The position numbers were made by a program, and so were the translations under genes. This document shows positions 28,043-36,692 of a DNA stretch of 64,000 nt, in pieces. This DNA is from Clostridium simiarum (GTDB taxonomy: Bacteria; Bacillota; Clostridia; Clostridiales; Clostridiaceae). How positions within the stretch are numbered: position 1 is the stretch's first letter; every line of letters begins with the position of its first letter. The stretch covers positions 62,001-126,000 of the forward strand of contig NZ_JAHLQL010000002.1 in assembly GCF_018919175.1 (NCBI RefSeq). Direction: 5' to 3'. The notes beneath the pieces were generated by a model. It made no database searches. It was not told where the DNA came from and saw nothing but the letters and a program-made list of their open reading frames with translations.

Positions 28043-28717
28043 ATGGATAAAAAATTAAGAAATAAACTTATAATATTTGGGATACTGTCCTGTGTAGGGA
28101 TTTTTATAATCATTTATACTGGTTACGAAAATAAAAATAAATTAAAAAAGGTTCAAGAAAGTCAGCAGGAAATCATTAAAGAAAAACAAGAAGAAAACGC
28201 AAAGATAGAAGCTGAAAACAAGAATATAGAAGAACTAGAAAGTAAAAATCAAACTGCTCTATCTAAGTTTTACGAAGGAAAATATATTGAAGCAATAGAA
28301 CAGAGCGATGAAATTATAGCCTTAGATCCAGAAAATTATAAAGCATATAATACAAAAGGTATAGCTATAAGCTATAAAGGAGATTTTGAAGGTGGCATGG
28401 AAAACATAGATAAATCTTTAGAAATAAAGCCTGATTTTGGATATGCAAGATTTAATAAAGCTTTAGCTTATGAGCTTTTCGGAAAATATGATGAATCTTT
28501 AAAATGGTATGATAAAGCCTTAGAGGTTGAAGATTATGTATGGAGCTACTATGGAAAGGCCAGTATATATGGAAGATATGGAGATTTGGAAAATACTTTA
28601 AAATATATGAAAAAGGCAATAGAAATAGACCCTAAGGTAAAGGAAGCGGCAAGGGAAGAATCAGACTTTAATAATGTAAGAAAATATAAAGAGTTTAATG
28701 AATTAATTAGCAAATAA
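28043..28717 (+). CDS. Membrane-anchored TPR protein
   Basis: 224 residues. One N-terminal membrane helix (about 10-27), then a Lys/Glu-rich coiled-coil (about 30-65), then at least three TPR repeats (ALSKFYEGKYIEAIEQSDE; AYNTKGIAISYKGDFEGGMEN; ARFNKALAYELFGKYDESLKW; SYYGKASIYGRYGDLENTLKY). A protein-interaction scaffold facing outward or inward cannot be decided. It follows citG by 18 bp, but a functional link to citramalate lyase is not evident. Confidence 0.75.
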   Translation: MDKKLRNKLIIFGILSCVGIFIIIYTGYENKNKLKKVQESQQEIIKEKQEENAKIEAENKNIEELESKNQTALSKFYEGKYIEAIEQSDEIIALDPENYKAYNTKGIAISYKGDFEGGMENIDKSLEIKPDFGYARFNKALAYELFGKYDESLKWYDKALEVEDYVWSYYGKASIYGRYGDLENTLKYMKKAIEIDPKVKEAAREESDFNNVRKYKEFNELISK

Positions 28718-28739
28718 ATTTTAAGTATCAACATCAATA

Positions 28740-28786
28740 AAAGGTATGGATTAGATTTATATAAAATAACCGAATCCATACCTTTT
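28740..28786. terminator. Bidirectional terminator between the TPR gene and the sigma-54 activator gene
   Basis: A 12-13 bp stem (28740-28752 with 28773-28785) encloses a 20-nt loop, with A and T flanks on both sides. It serves the plus-strand TPR gene and the convergent minus-strand regulator ending at 28837. Confidence 0.85.
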
Positions 28787-28836
28787 ATATTATTTTAGTT
28801 CATTATTTACGTGAGGATTAATCCACAGATAATTTT

Positions 28837-30840
28837 TTAATCCACAAGTATTCCGTATTTTTTACACTTTAAAGATATGGTTCTGTGGGTAAGTCCTAAA
28901 GCTTTTCCTGCCTTGTTAAAACTTTTATATTTTTCCATAGCAAGCCTTATTATTTCCTTCTCGTATTCTTGAAAGGTTAAAATCTCACCATGGGGAGTGT
29001 TAATTAAATTAGTATCCTTCTGTGGGTTTTTTTGAAGATATACGGGTAAATCTTCAGGTTTAATTATACTTTCATCACAAAGGTTCATAGCTCTTTCTAT
29101 TAAATTTTGTAGTTCCCTTATATTTCCGGGCCAGTGGTACTCCTGTAGTAATAAAAGGCTATCTTCACTTATGCCCTTAATGTTTTTATTTAGCTTTTTA
29201 TTTAATTTTAGTATAAAGTGTTCTACTAATAGCTCTATATCCTCTTTTCTTTCTTTAAGAGGAGGTATTTGAATAGGAATTACATTTAATCTGTAGTATA
29301 AGTCCTCTCTAAAGGTCTTATCCTCTATCATTTCACTTAGATTTCTGTTAGTTGCAGCTATGACTCTAACATCAATCTTTTGGGGAGATAATCCACCAAG
29401 ACTTTCTATCTCCATTTCCTGAAGCACCCTTAATAGTTTAGCTTGCATAGCAAGGGGCATATCTCCTATTTCATCAAGAAATATAGTTCCACCATCTGCA
29501 ATAGCGAATTTACCTGGTTTATTTTTAATTGCTCCAGTAAAGGCACCTTTTTCATATCCAAATAATTCACTTTCTAAAAGATTTTCTGGAATAGCAGCAC
29601 AGTTAACTTTAACAAAGGGTTTATCCTTTCTTTCGCTATTATTATGTATAGCTTTAGCTATAAGTTCCTTACCAGTACCACTTTCACCAGTTACAAGTAC
29701 AGTGGAAGTGCTTTGAGAAGCCTTCCTGCAAAAGTCTAAAACTTTTTTTAAACCTTTGTTTTCACCTATTATGTCACTAAAGGTACGATTTAAACCAGCA
29801 TGTTTTATAAGTTCTTCTTTGTAGTAATCAAGTTCCGTTTGAGATTTTTCAAGTTTACCCATTAAATCCTTAATATCTTCCACTTTTTTAGAAGTAGATA
29901 TAACACCTTTAAACTCACCATCTATAAAAATAGGCTCCACAGTGGAAATTATATTTATTCCATCCTTTTTATATATTATATTTTCTATTTTTTCCTTTGA
30001 TTTAAAAACCTGCATTCTAAGACCTTTAGGAGAAAGGTATTTAAGGTGTTTACCTAATATAGAATTAGAAGTTAAATTATAGTTTTCTTCGTAAGCTGGA
30101 TTTACGTAACTTACATATCCATTTTCATCTATAAAGCAAATCATATCATGAGATGAGGCAAGGATTTTTTTAAAACGTTCATTAACTTCCTTCATGCCTA
30201 CTATTTCTGAAACGTCTTGAAACACACCAATTGCCCCAATAATTTTATCTCCAGAAAATATAGGACTTCTGTTTACCATAGTAATATGATTATTCATATG
30301 TTGTATTTTACCTAAATGTTTTTCTTTTGTTATAATTATATTAGGAAGGTCAGAGTTTGGTATTATGTCTTTTACATTTTTACCTAAGACATCTTTATAA
30401 TTCTTTTCTATAATTCTTAAGGCATAATCATTTATAGTAGTTATATTGGAGTTAATATCTATTACAACTATTCCTATAGGAATATTTTTTACTATTTGTT
30501 CATTAGCTATATTGGTTTCTTCTAAGATAGCATCTATGGCTTTCATATGCGGAGTTGTTCCAGATAAATCTTTTGTTATAAAAGAGCTAAGTTCTTCTAT
30601 AGCTTTTATTGCTTCCTTAGAATCTTCCTTAGTAGAAATATTTATACTGTCATTTTCTTGAATTTTTAAAGATAAAAGAGCTAACATACTTACAGCAATA
30701 GGTTCTTTAGTATCCTTTGTGCTTACATAAATTCTTATACCATATTTTGCAATTAACTCATCGCACTTATTTACAACCATGGCTGCTACCCTTGTATGTA
30801 ACCCATTGTGGATTTTTATTACTAAATCTTTTGAAAACAT
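28837..30840 (-). CDS. Sigma-54-dependent activator with N-terminal HPr-like domain and two PAS domains
   Basis: 667 residues. 1-90 is an HPr-like fold with H15 (GLHTRVAA) and S51 at the place of the regulatory serine (VSMLALLSL), so phosphorylation control is plausible. Two PAS-like sensor domains follow (about 112-215 and 225-330). The AAA+ domain (about 352-585) has Walker A GESGTGKE (385-392), the sigma-54 contact loop GAFTGA (432-437) and Walker B GGTIFLDEIGD. The C-terminal Fis-type HTH reads FNKAGKALGLTHRTISLKCK. Divergent from ptsI, which has a sigma-54 promoter; control of ptsI is inferred. Confidence 0.93.
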   Translation of the reverse strand: MFSKDLVIKIHNGLHTRVAAMVVNKCDELIAKYGIRIYVSTKDTKEPIAVSMLALLSLKIQENDSINISTKEDSKEAIKAIEELSSFITKDLSGTTPHMKAIDAILEETNIANEQIVKNIPIGIVVIDINSNITTINDYALRIIEKNYKDVLGKNVKDIIPNSDLPNIIITKEKHLGKIQHMNNHITMVNRSPIFSGDKIIGAIGVFQDVSEIVGMKEVNERFKKILASSHDMICFIDENGYVSYVNPAYEENYNLTSNSILGKHLKYLSPKGLRMQVFKSKEKIENIIYKKDGINIISTVEPIFIDGEFKGVISTSKKVEDIKDLMGKLEKSQTELDYYKEELIKHAGLNRTFSDIIGENKGLKKVLDFCRKASQSTSTVLVTGESGTGKELIAKAIHNNSERKDKPFVKVNCAAIPENLLESELFGYEKGAFTGAIKNKPGKFAIADGGTIFLDEIGDMPLAMQAKLLRVLQEMEIESLGGLSPQKIDVRVIAATNRNLSEMIEDKTFREDLYYRLNVIPIQIPPLKERKEDIELLVEHFILKLNKKLNKNIKGISEDSLLLLQEYHWPGNIRELQNLIERAMNLCDESIIKPEDLPVYLQKNPQKDTNLINTPHGEILTFQEYEKEIIRLAMEKYKSFNKAGKALGLTHRTISLKCKKYGILVD

Positions 30841-30866
30841 TATATATCATCCTCATTATAAAAGTA

Positions 30867-30912
30867 TGATAAAAAGTATCAAGTCTATTAAAAACCTTGA
30901 TACTTTTTATCA
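30867..30912. promoter_or_regulatory. Inverted repeat with TGATAAAA half-sites
   Basis: Arms of 17 bp (30867-30883 and 30896-30912) are perfectly complementary around 12 bp, and a further ATCATACT at 30918-30925 mirrors AGTATGAT at 30863-30870. It lies 27 bp upstream of the activator start codon on its 5' side. Likely a binding site for the activator (autoregulation), or a stable hairpin in its 5' UTR. Confidence 0.6.
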
Positions 30913-31099
30913 ACCTTATCATACTACAACAGCAAATATAAATCTAGTAAAAAAAAGTAATAATTTTGTAAAAGATTCAAATGTAAAGGTTTAAAGAAAT
31001 TTTAAAAATAAAACATTAGTTTAAAAGAATATTTATTTTCAATAAGGTAAAGTATAAAAAGTATATTACGCCTATTATTGTAATATATACATAATATAG

Positions 31100-31116
31100 T
31101 TGATAAATTTTATCAA
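31100..31116. promoter_or_regulatory. Palindromic candidate upstream activator sequence for ptsI
   Basis: TTGATAAA-T-TTTATCAA is a perfect 8-1-8 palindrome located about 107-124 bp upstream of the -24 element, the usual range for enhancer sites of sigma-54 activators. The same TGATAAA half-site occurs in the arms at 30867-30912. Confidence 0.65.
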
Positions 31117-31222
31117 GGCATTTAAATTTAAAAAATTATATTATAAATGATAAGGTATAAGATAATGCTGTGGTTATAAGATTATCATTAGATTTTTAAT
31201 TAAATCAACTTATTTTTTATTT

Positions 31223-31238
31223 TGGCATGTATATTGCT
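31223..31238 (+). promoter_or_regulatory. Sigma-54 (-24/-12) promoter of ptsI
   Basis: TGGCATGTATATTGCT contains the invariant GG (31224-31225) and GC (31236-31237) exactly 10 bp apart, and matches the TGGCAC-N5-TTGC pattern closely. Transcription would start near 31249. The divergent activator gene makes this a coherent regulator-promoter pair. Confidence 0.85.
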
Positions 31239-31347
31239 TTAAATATTTTAGTAAAACTTATATTTATATATATTAAGAATATATTAAAGATAAAATTATT
31301 AATATAATTTACATCAGTTAATAGATAATAGAAAGGTAGGTGAAAAT

Positions 31348-31373
31348 CCTGACTTTAATATAATTTAGTCAGG
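31348..31373 (+). promoter_or_regulatory. Hairpin that sequesters the ptsI ribosome binding site
   Basis: CCTGACT (31348-31354) pairs with AGTCAGG (31367-31373), and the AGG at its 3' end is the core of AGGAG (31371-31375), 5 bp before the ATG. Folding would hide the site, so translation may be limited or switchable. A second AGG-rich stretch (GGTAGGTG, about 31335-31342) upstream could compete for the CCT. Confidence 0.5.
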
Positions 31374-31380
31374 AGAAAAT

Positions 31381-32997
31381 ATGAAAAAAGGTATTGCTGC
31401 CTCAAGAGGATATGCTATTGGTCATGTTATTATTAAGGAAGATGTTGATATAACAATAACTGATGCTAAGGTAGAAAATGTAGAAAGTGAAAAAAATAGA
31501 TTAGATAAAGCTTTAGAAATATCTAAAAATCAAATAGAAAAAGTAAAAGAAAAAGCTCTTAAAAATATGGGAGAGGATAAGGCTGCTGTTTTTGAAAGTC
31601 ATATCATGCTACTAGAGGACCCAGAATTTATAGGGGCTATTGAAATGGAGATAACAAATAACAATACTAATGCAGAGAAAGCAGTAAAGGATATTTCAGA
31701 TTCATTTCTTGCTATATTTGAATCCATGGAAGATGAATATATGAGAGAAAGAGCTGCAGACGTAAAAGACGTTTCAAATAGGATTTTATTAAACCTATTA
31801 GGTAAGATGAGTGGTATTGAGATTACAGAAAATAATACAATACTAGTTGCTCATGACTTAACCCCATCTGACACAGCTCAGTTAGATAAAGAAAAAGTTA
31901 TTGCATTCTTAACTAATATAGGAGGAAGAACTTCTCATAGTGCTATAATGGCTAGAACTCTTGAAATACCAGCCATAGTAGGGATGAATGATATAACCTC
32001 ATCTGTTAAAAATGGAGATTTACTTATAGTAGATGGAATAGAAGGAAACGTAATAGTAAATCCTGATGATGAAACTATTAAGTTATATGAAAGAAAAGTT
32101 GAAGAGTATAAAGAAGAAGTAGAAGGATTAAAAAGACTTATAGAAGTAAAAACATGTACAAAGTCTGGAAAGAGAATAGATGTAGCAGGAAATATAGGGA
32201 AATCAGAAGATGTACATAAGGTTATAGAAAATGGTGCCGATGGTATTGGGCTATTCAGAACAGAGTTTTTATATATGGATAGAGATAATCTTCCAACAGA
32301 AGAAGAACAGTTTGAATCTTATAAATATGTTTTAGAAAAGATGGAAGGTAAGCCTGTAGTTATAAGAACTTTAGATATTGGAGGAGATAAGAAATTATCC
32401 TATCTTCCATTGCCAGAAGAAATGAATCCTTTCTTAGGCTATAGAGCTATAAGATTATGTTTAGATAGAATAGATATATTTAAAGTTCAATTAAGAGCTT
32501 TATTAAGAGCTTCAGTATTTGGTAACTTAAAGGTAATGTTCCCTATGATAGCTTCTTTAGATGAATTTTTAAAGGCTAAAGCAGTTGTAGATGAATGTAA
32601 AGCAGAACTTAAGTCAGAAGGAAAAGAATACAGTGAAGAAATAGAATGGGGAATAATGGTAGAAATACCTGCAGCAGCAGTATGTGCAGATGAACTTGCA
32701 AAGTATGTAGATTTCTTCTCTATAGGAACTAATGATCTTATACAATATACATTAGCTGCTGATAGAATGAGTGAAAAGGTATCTTATTTATATAACCCTA
32801 TGCACCCAGCAGTATTAAGTTTAATAAAGATGACTATAGATGGAGCACATAACCATGGTAAGTGGTGCGGTATGTGTGGAGAAATGGCAGGGGATGAAAC
32901 TGCTATTCCAACTTTAGTAAGCTATGGTTTAGATGAATTTTCAATGAGTGCATCATCTATATTAAGAGCTAAGCAAATCATAATAAACCAAGATTAA
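31381..32997 (+). CDS. ptsI: Phosphoenolpyruvate-protein phosphotransferase (PTS enzyme I)
   Basis: 538 residues, slightly short of the usual 570 but with all domains. The phosphohistidine is H186 in GGRTSHSAIMAR. The PEP-binding barrel shows GIGLFRTEFLYMDRD, FLGYRAIRLCL, SIGTNDLIQYTLAADR and the active-site cysteine in WCGMCGEMAGD. It passes phosphate from PEP to HPr for sugar uptake. Here it is not next to ptsH. A sigma-54 promoter and a divergent activator with an HPr-like domain suggest feedback on PTS phosphorylation state. Confidence 0.96.
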   Translation: MKKGIAASRGYAIGHVIIKEDVDITITDAKVENVESEKNRLDKALEISKNQIEKVKEKALKNMGEDKAAVFESHIMLLEDPEFIGAIEMEITNNNTNAEKAVKDISDSFLAIFESMEDEYMRERAADVKDVSNRILLNLLGKMSGIEITENNTILVAHDLTPSDTAQLDKEKVIAFLTNIGGRTSHSAIMARTLEIPAIVGMNDITSSVKNGDLLIVDGIEGNVIVNPDDETIKLYERKVEEYKEEVEGLKRLIEVKTCTKSGKRIDVAGNIGKSEDVHKVIENGADGIGLFRTEFLYMDRDNLPTEEEQFESYKYVLEKMEGKPVVIRTLDIGGDKKLSYLPLPEEMNPFLGYRAIRLCLDRIDIFKVQLRALLRASVFGNLKVMFPMIASLDEFLKAKAVVDECKAELKSEGKEYSEEIEWGIMVEIPAAAVCADELAKYVDFFSIGTNDLIQYTLAADRMSEKVSYLYNPMHPAVLSLIKMTIDGAHNHGKWCGMCGEMAGDETAIPTLVSYGLDEFSMSASSILRAKQIIINQD

Positions 32998-33043
32998 TTA
33001 TATTGCACACCCTTAAAATTCAAATAAATAAGACCATTTAAAA

Positions 33044-33073
33044 AAATCACAGGATTAACCTGTGATTTTTTGT
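33044..33073 (+). terminator. Intrinsic terminator after ptsI
   Basis: AAATCACAGG (33044-33053) pairs with CCTGTGATTT (33059-33068) around ATTAA, followed by a T-run. Canonical. Confidence 0.9.
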
Positions 33074-33091
33074 TATAATATAAATTAAATA

Positions 33092-33117
33092 TGTAACTAC
33101 ACCTTAAAAATTACGTA
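33092..33117 (+). promoter_or_regulatory. ECF-type promoter of the sigma/anti-sigma operon
   Basis: TGTAAC at 33092-33097 and CGTA at 33114-33117 are separated by 16 bp, close to the SigW-type pattern TGAAAC-N16-CGTA. It lies about 55 bp upstream of the ECF sigma gene, as expected for positive autoregulation. Confidence 0.7.
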
Positions 33118-33167
33118 TATAGATATGAATAGAAATAGATGCATCCATTATAACATGATGGAGGAGC

Positions 33168-33734
33168 GTGTTGGTTTTGGATGAGGATTTGAAACTTATA
33201 AAAGAGATTCTTAACGGTAATGTAGACAGTTTTAATATAATAGTAAATAAATATCAATCTCTTATATTAAAATTTATATATAACATGATTAAAGATAAAG
33301 AAGCAGCAGAAGATATAACTCAGGAGGTTTTTATAACTGTCTATAATAAGTTATACATGTATAATTCTAAATACAAATTTTCAAACTGGATTTTACAAAT
33401 AGCTAGAAACAAGTGTATAGACTACATAAGAAAGTACAAAAGAGTATATGAGGCGAATATTGAAGAAGTTATAGGGCTAGCATCTAAGGAACCTTCTCCA
33501 GAACAAAAACTGGAGTTTAAAGAATTAAAAACAAATGTAGAAAGATTTATTAATGATTTAGGGGATATTGATAAGCAAATATTAATACTGAGATATGCGG
33601 AAGAACTAACATTTTTAGATATTGCAGAAATTATGAACATGAGTGAGTCTGCAGTAAAAAGGAGATATTATAAATCTAGAGATAAATTTAAAGCCTTTTT
33701 TATTGATAAAATAGAAGAAGTAAAAGGGGTGTAG
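33168..33734 (+). CDS. ECF-family RNA polymerase sigma factor (SigW-like)
   Basis: Up to 188 residues. Region 2 (VNKYQSLILKFIYNMIKDKEAAEDITQEVFITVYN, about 25-59) and the FSNWILQIARNKCIDYIRK segment are followed by region 4 (LTFLDIAEIMNMSESAVKRRYYKSR). No region 1 or 3, so ECF type. The start is ambiguous: GGAGGAG at 33160-33166 is 1 nt from the GTG at 33168, so TTG 33171 or TTG 33177 (MDEDLKLIKEIL) is more likely. The anti-sigma gene follows 7 bp later. Confidence 0.9.
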   Translation: MLVLDEDLKLIKEILNGNVDSFNIIVNKYQSLILKFIYNMIKDKEAAEDITQEVFITVYNKLYMYNSKYKFSNWILQIARNKCIDYIRKYKRVYEANIEEVIGLASKEPSPEQKLEFKELKTNVERFINDLGDIDKQILILRYAEELTFLDIAEIMNMSESAVKRRYYKSRDKFKAFFIDKIEEVKGV

Positions 33735-33741
33735 TAATTGT

Positions 33742-35166
33742 ATGAATTGTAATACTTTTAAAAAGAAGATGGAGGATTATCTAGAAGATAATCTACAAAA
33801 TGATATGAAAAAGGCCATGGATGATCATATTAGTAAATGTAATAGCTGTAAGAGGATTTGTGAAAGAGAGAACTATATAGAAGATGTGTTAAAAAGCACA
33901 TTAGATATAGACCCTGCCATGTTTACAAGTCCTAGGGGAGACATAATGGCATCTATAGATAAGACTAGATATTCTAAGAGTTTTACCAAAAAAATAAAAT
34001 TTCACTTTTTTAGAAATAATAAAAGGTATGCTATGGCGGCAACTTTAGCTTTTATGATATCTATTTCTGCTATTTATATTAAAAGAGGTATACTTAATGA
34101 TTTAAATAGTAATTTTAAAATTGCTACCAATTCAGAAGAGAATTTAAACAAAAATAATCAGTCAACTAAAAGAATAGTGACTAAGCCTCAAGAGGAAAAA
34201 AATGATATAAACATGTCGGATAAAGCAATAAAGGTTAAAACTAAGGTTAATGGAGATGAATATATATATATAAAAGAAAATATATCTCCCATATTGGAAA
34301 TGAAAGATAATTATGTACCTTCTTTTACCAAAGAAAATTTAAATTATGACTATAATCCTAAATCTGCAACACCTTGGAAGAGTTCAAAGGAAAGACAAAT
34401 GGCTGTTTGTATAGAAGGAAAAGGGGAAGATGGGTTAGAAGAAGGTATAGGTCATATCATAGTACAGGATAACAAAGAAAATAGCACTTGGAAATTGTCT
34501 GTAAATAATAAGGATGGAAAACAAAATAGTCCACTATATATAGAATGGGGTCAAGATAAAAATTTATTTGTTATAGTTGGTCAGGGGTACGGTACAATAC
34601 CATCAAGAAAAAGTGTATATTCTGTAAATATAGATAATATGAAAACTAACTTAGTGTATGATACAGATAGCGTTAAGAAACAGGTGTCATCTATAAAGAA
34701 TAATAAAGATAATTTAGAATTAAAATTAATAGTGTTTAATGATGAGACGCTAAATGAGTATCATGAAGAAAAAAGAGTTGTAAATTATAAAGATGTAACG
34801 GGCTTCAGAACAGAAGAGGTAAACCCCTTATATGAATTTGCTAAAAATATAAAGGATAACAATCATGAAAAGGCAATAAACCTATTTGATGAAAACTTCA
34901 AACAGGAGTATAAAAGTTATATTGGGGATATTCAAGCTATAAGTAGTATGAATATAGAAAAAATCATAGATATAACAGATGCATCATTAGCCAAAGATAA
35001 ACCATATGACATAAAAGTATATGGAGTCATGGCAAACTATAAAATAAATGACAAAATGTCCACTAGTCTAAAAAGTTCAACCTATTATCAAAGGTTTGTA
35101 CTAATTAAATATAAAGAGGACACAAATTGGAGCATAGTTCAAATACTAACTCCACCACAAAACTAA
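33742..35166 (+). CDS. Transmembrane anti-sigma factor with zinc-finger N-terminus
   Basis: 474 residues. The cytoplasmic N-terminus carries C3 and an H29-x3-C33-x2-C36 motif typical of zinc-containing anti-sigma domains (zf-HC2). A single membrane helix lies at about 96-113, followed by a large outer domain of 360 residues. Part of that domain (PLYIEWGQDKNLFVIVGQGYGT) resembles DUF4652; the last 110 residues look like a separate NTF2-like or stress-sensing domain. It would hold the upstream ECF sigma factor until an envelope signal. Signal unknown. Confidence 0.85.
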   Translation: MNCNTFKKKMEDYLEDNLQNDMKKAMDDHISKCNSCKRICERENYIEDVLKSTLDIDPAMFTSPRGDIMASIDKTRYSKSFTKKIKFHFFRNNKRYAMAATLAFMISISAIYIKRGILNDLNSNFKIATNSEENLNKNNQSTKRIVTKPQEEKNDINMSDKAIKVKTKVNGDEYIYIKENISPILEMKDNYVPSFTKENLNYDYNPKSATPWKSSKERQMAVCIEGKGEDGLEEGIGHIIVQDNKENSTWKLSVNNKDGKQNSPLYIEWGQDKNLFVIVGQGYGTIPSRKSVYSVNIDNMKTNLVYDTDSVKKQVSSIKNNKDNLELKLIVFNDETLNEYHEEKRVVNYKDVTGFRTEEVNPLYEFAKNIKDNNHEKAINLFDENFKQEYKSYIGDIQAISSMNIEKIIDITDASLAKDKPYDIKVYGVMANYKINDKMSTSLKSSTYYQRFVLIKYKEDTNWSIVQILTPPQN

Positions 35167-35246
35167 CACCTTAATACAATAGTACTACAACTCTATGTTT
35201 AATTGGTTACAAATTTGTTAAAAGTTTAATATTACAGTAATTTGTA

Positions 35247-35277
35247 AAAACTACTCTACTTAGGAGTAGTTTTTTAT
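35247..35277 (+). terminator. Intrinsic terminator after the anti-sigma gene
   Basis: AAAACTACTC (35247-35256) pairs with GAGTAGTTTT (35264-35273) around a 7-nt loop and runs into T residues. Confidence 0.9.
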
Positions 35278-35380
35278 TTCTTTGTAAAATATGTTTAAAA
35301 AAGATTATATAAGCACTATAATAGACTAAGGTAAATGACTATAAAGTTATTATGAAAACATAAAGAAAAGGTGGCTCTAT

Positions 35381-36667
35381 ATGGACAAAACTTCAAAAAA
35401 AATATATGCAAAGGCTATGAAGCTTTATCAAAATGGATATATAGATAAGGCTTTGGAGGTTTGTGAAAAAGGTATATCAGAGGATTTAAAAAATGCTCCT
35501 ATAATAAATCTTAAGGGTATGCTACTTTATATAAAAGGAGATCTTAGAGGTGCTATATCCTTATGGCAAATAAATAAAGATGTAAGTAATGATTTAGTAG
35601 CTAAAAAGTATGTTGATGATTCAATAGCAGATAAGGAAAGAGAAATTTTATATAAAAAAGCTTTAAAACTTTTAAAAGAATTAAAAATATCTGAAGCTAT
35701 AGATGTACTAAATCAGTGCGAAAAAAGCTCCTTTAATAGCATAAACGTTTATAATGCTTTAAGCTTATGTTACATAAAAAAAGGAGATTACGAAAAATCT
35801 TTAGAGTATGTTGAGAAATCTCTTTCTATAGATAAAAAAAATCCTTCAGCTTTACAAAATAAGAAGATTCTTAGGGAATATGGTGCTACTAAGAAAGAAA
35901 TACCTTATAAGGGTATTGCCCTTTGCTTAATTTCTATAGTAGCTTTAGCCCTTTTTACATTAGGTATTAAGAATTATATATATCCTATTTCAAAAAATAA
36001 GATTCAACAGGTTATTTTAGATTATAAAAATGGAAAAAATGAAGAGAATATAAATAAAGAGGAAAATCAAATAAAAGATACAAATGCTGTAGAAGTACTT
36101 AAAGTAAATGAGGAAGAAGAACAAAAGGAAGAAAATCCTAAAGAAAACCCCATGGAATTTCCTAGTGAAGAATTTAAGATGGCCATAGAAAATAAAGACT
36201 TTGAAAAGATTTATAGTTTATCTATGACATGGAGAGAGAGTAATTTAACCCTAAATGAAAAGAACGTATTTGCCAAAGGAGAGAGCCTTATGGTAGAAGA
36301 AGGCATAGACTATTTTTATAAGCTAGGTGGAAGTTATTTGGCAAGTAATGATAATAAAAACGCACAGGATAGCTTTTTAAAGGCATACAGCTATTCGAAA
36401 AATAGTTATTTAAACCCACACATAATATATTCTTTGGCCACTAATTATGAGAAAGAAGGAAATGTGGAAGAAGCTATAAAATATTATGAGGAATACATGA
36501 AGCTTTATAGTGAACAAAATTATGCAGATTTAGTACTCTATAATATGGTTATGATATATAAAAATGTAGAAAAGGAAAAAGCAAAAGAATGTGCCATTAG
36601 GCTAAGAGATAAGTATCCAAAATCTATATACTATAATTCAAATATTAAAGAAATATTAAAGGATTAA
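35381..36667 (+). CDS. TPR-repeat membrane protein
   Basis: 428 residues. An N-terminal TPR block of about 165 residues (YQNGYIDKALEVCEKG; APIINLKGMLLYIKGDLRGA; SLCYIKKGDYEKSLEYVE) precedes one membrane helix (about 178-196, IALCLISIVALALFTLGI). A Glu/Lys/Asn-rich linker and a second TPR-like block follow (NDNKNAQDSFLKAYSYSK; TNYEKEGNVEEAIKYYEEYM). TPR domains on both sides of the membrane suggest a scaffold. It follows the sigma/anti-sigma pair behind a terminator; no product is recognised. Confidence 0.75.
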   Translation: MDKTSKKIYAKAMKLYQNGYIDKALEVCEKGISEDLKNAPIINLKGMLLYIKGDLRGAISLWQINKDVSNDLVAKKYVDDSIADKEREILYKKALKLLKELKISEAIDVLNQCEKSSFNSINVYNALSLCYIKKGDYEKSLEYVEKSLSIDKKNPSALQNKKILREYGATKKEIPYKGIALCLISIVALALFTLGIKNYIYPISKNKIQQVILDYKNGKNEENINKEENQIKDTNAVEVLKVNEEEEQKEENPKENPMEFPSEEFKMAIENKDFEKIYSLSMTWRESNLTLNEKNVFAKGESLMVEEGIDYFYKLGGSYLASNDNKNAQDSFLKAYSYSKNSYLNPHIIYSLATNYEKEGNVEEAIKYYEEYMKLYSEQNYADLVLYNMVMIYKNVEKEKAKECAIRLRDKYPKSIYYNSNIKEILKD

Positions 36668-36668
36668 T

Positions 36669-36692
36669 AGGAGGTGTGCCCTTAGGGCAAGT
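36669..36692 (+). promoter_or_regulatory. Ribosome binding site with hairpin spacer before iadA
   Basis: AGGAGGTG (36669-36676) is separated from the ATG at 36693 by 16 nt, too far for efficient initiation, but 13 of those form the hairpin TGCCC-TTA-GGGCA (36677-36689). When folded, the effective spacer is only about 3 nt. No alternative in-frame start lies nearer. Confidence 0.55.

Larger units (their letters stand above)
30841..31380. other. 540-bp divergent control region between the sigma-54 activator gene and ptsI
   Basis: No gene. Very AT-rich. It holds a 17-bp inverted repeat near the activator gene (30867-30912), a 17-bp palindrome (31100-31116), several further GATAA/TTATC half-sites around 31149-31190, a sigma-54 promoter (31223-31238), and a leader of about 130 nt ending in a hairpin over the ptsI ribosome binding site (31348-31373). 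Confidence 0.8.

Noticed and set aside
28815..28850. Two TTAATCCACA repeats that look like DnaA boxes
   Set aside because: The DnaA box is TTATNCACA; these have an extra base, and one is the 3' coding end of the sigma-54 activator. No dnaA or oriC context.
30779..30994. 71-codon plus-strand ORF across the activator gene's 5' end
   Set aside because: Runs antisense through the HPr-like domain and the inverted repeat; no ribosome binding site and no protein-like pattern.
31335..31355. GGTGAAAATCC stretch in the ptsI leader, reminiscent of a cobalamin riboswitch box
   Set aside because: The remaining conserved parts of the B12 element (GCCACTG, CCCGC and ACTG boxes) are absent, and the gene is unrelated to cobalamin.
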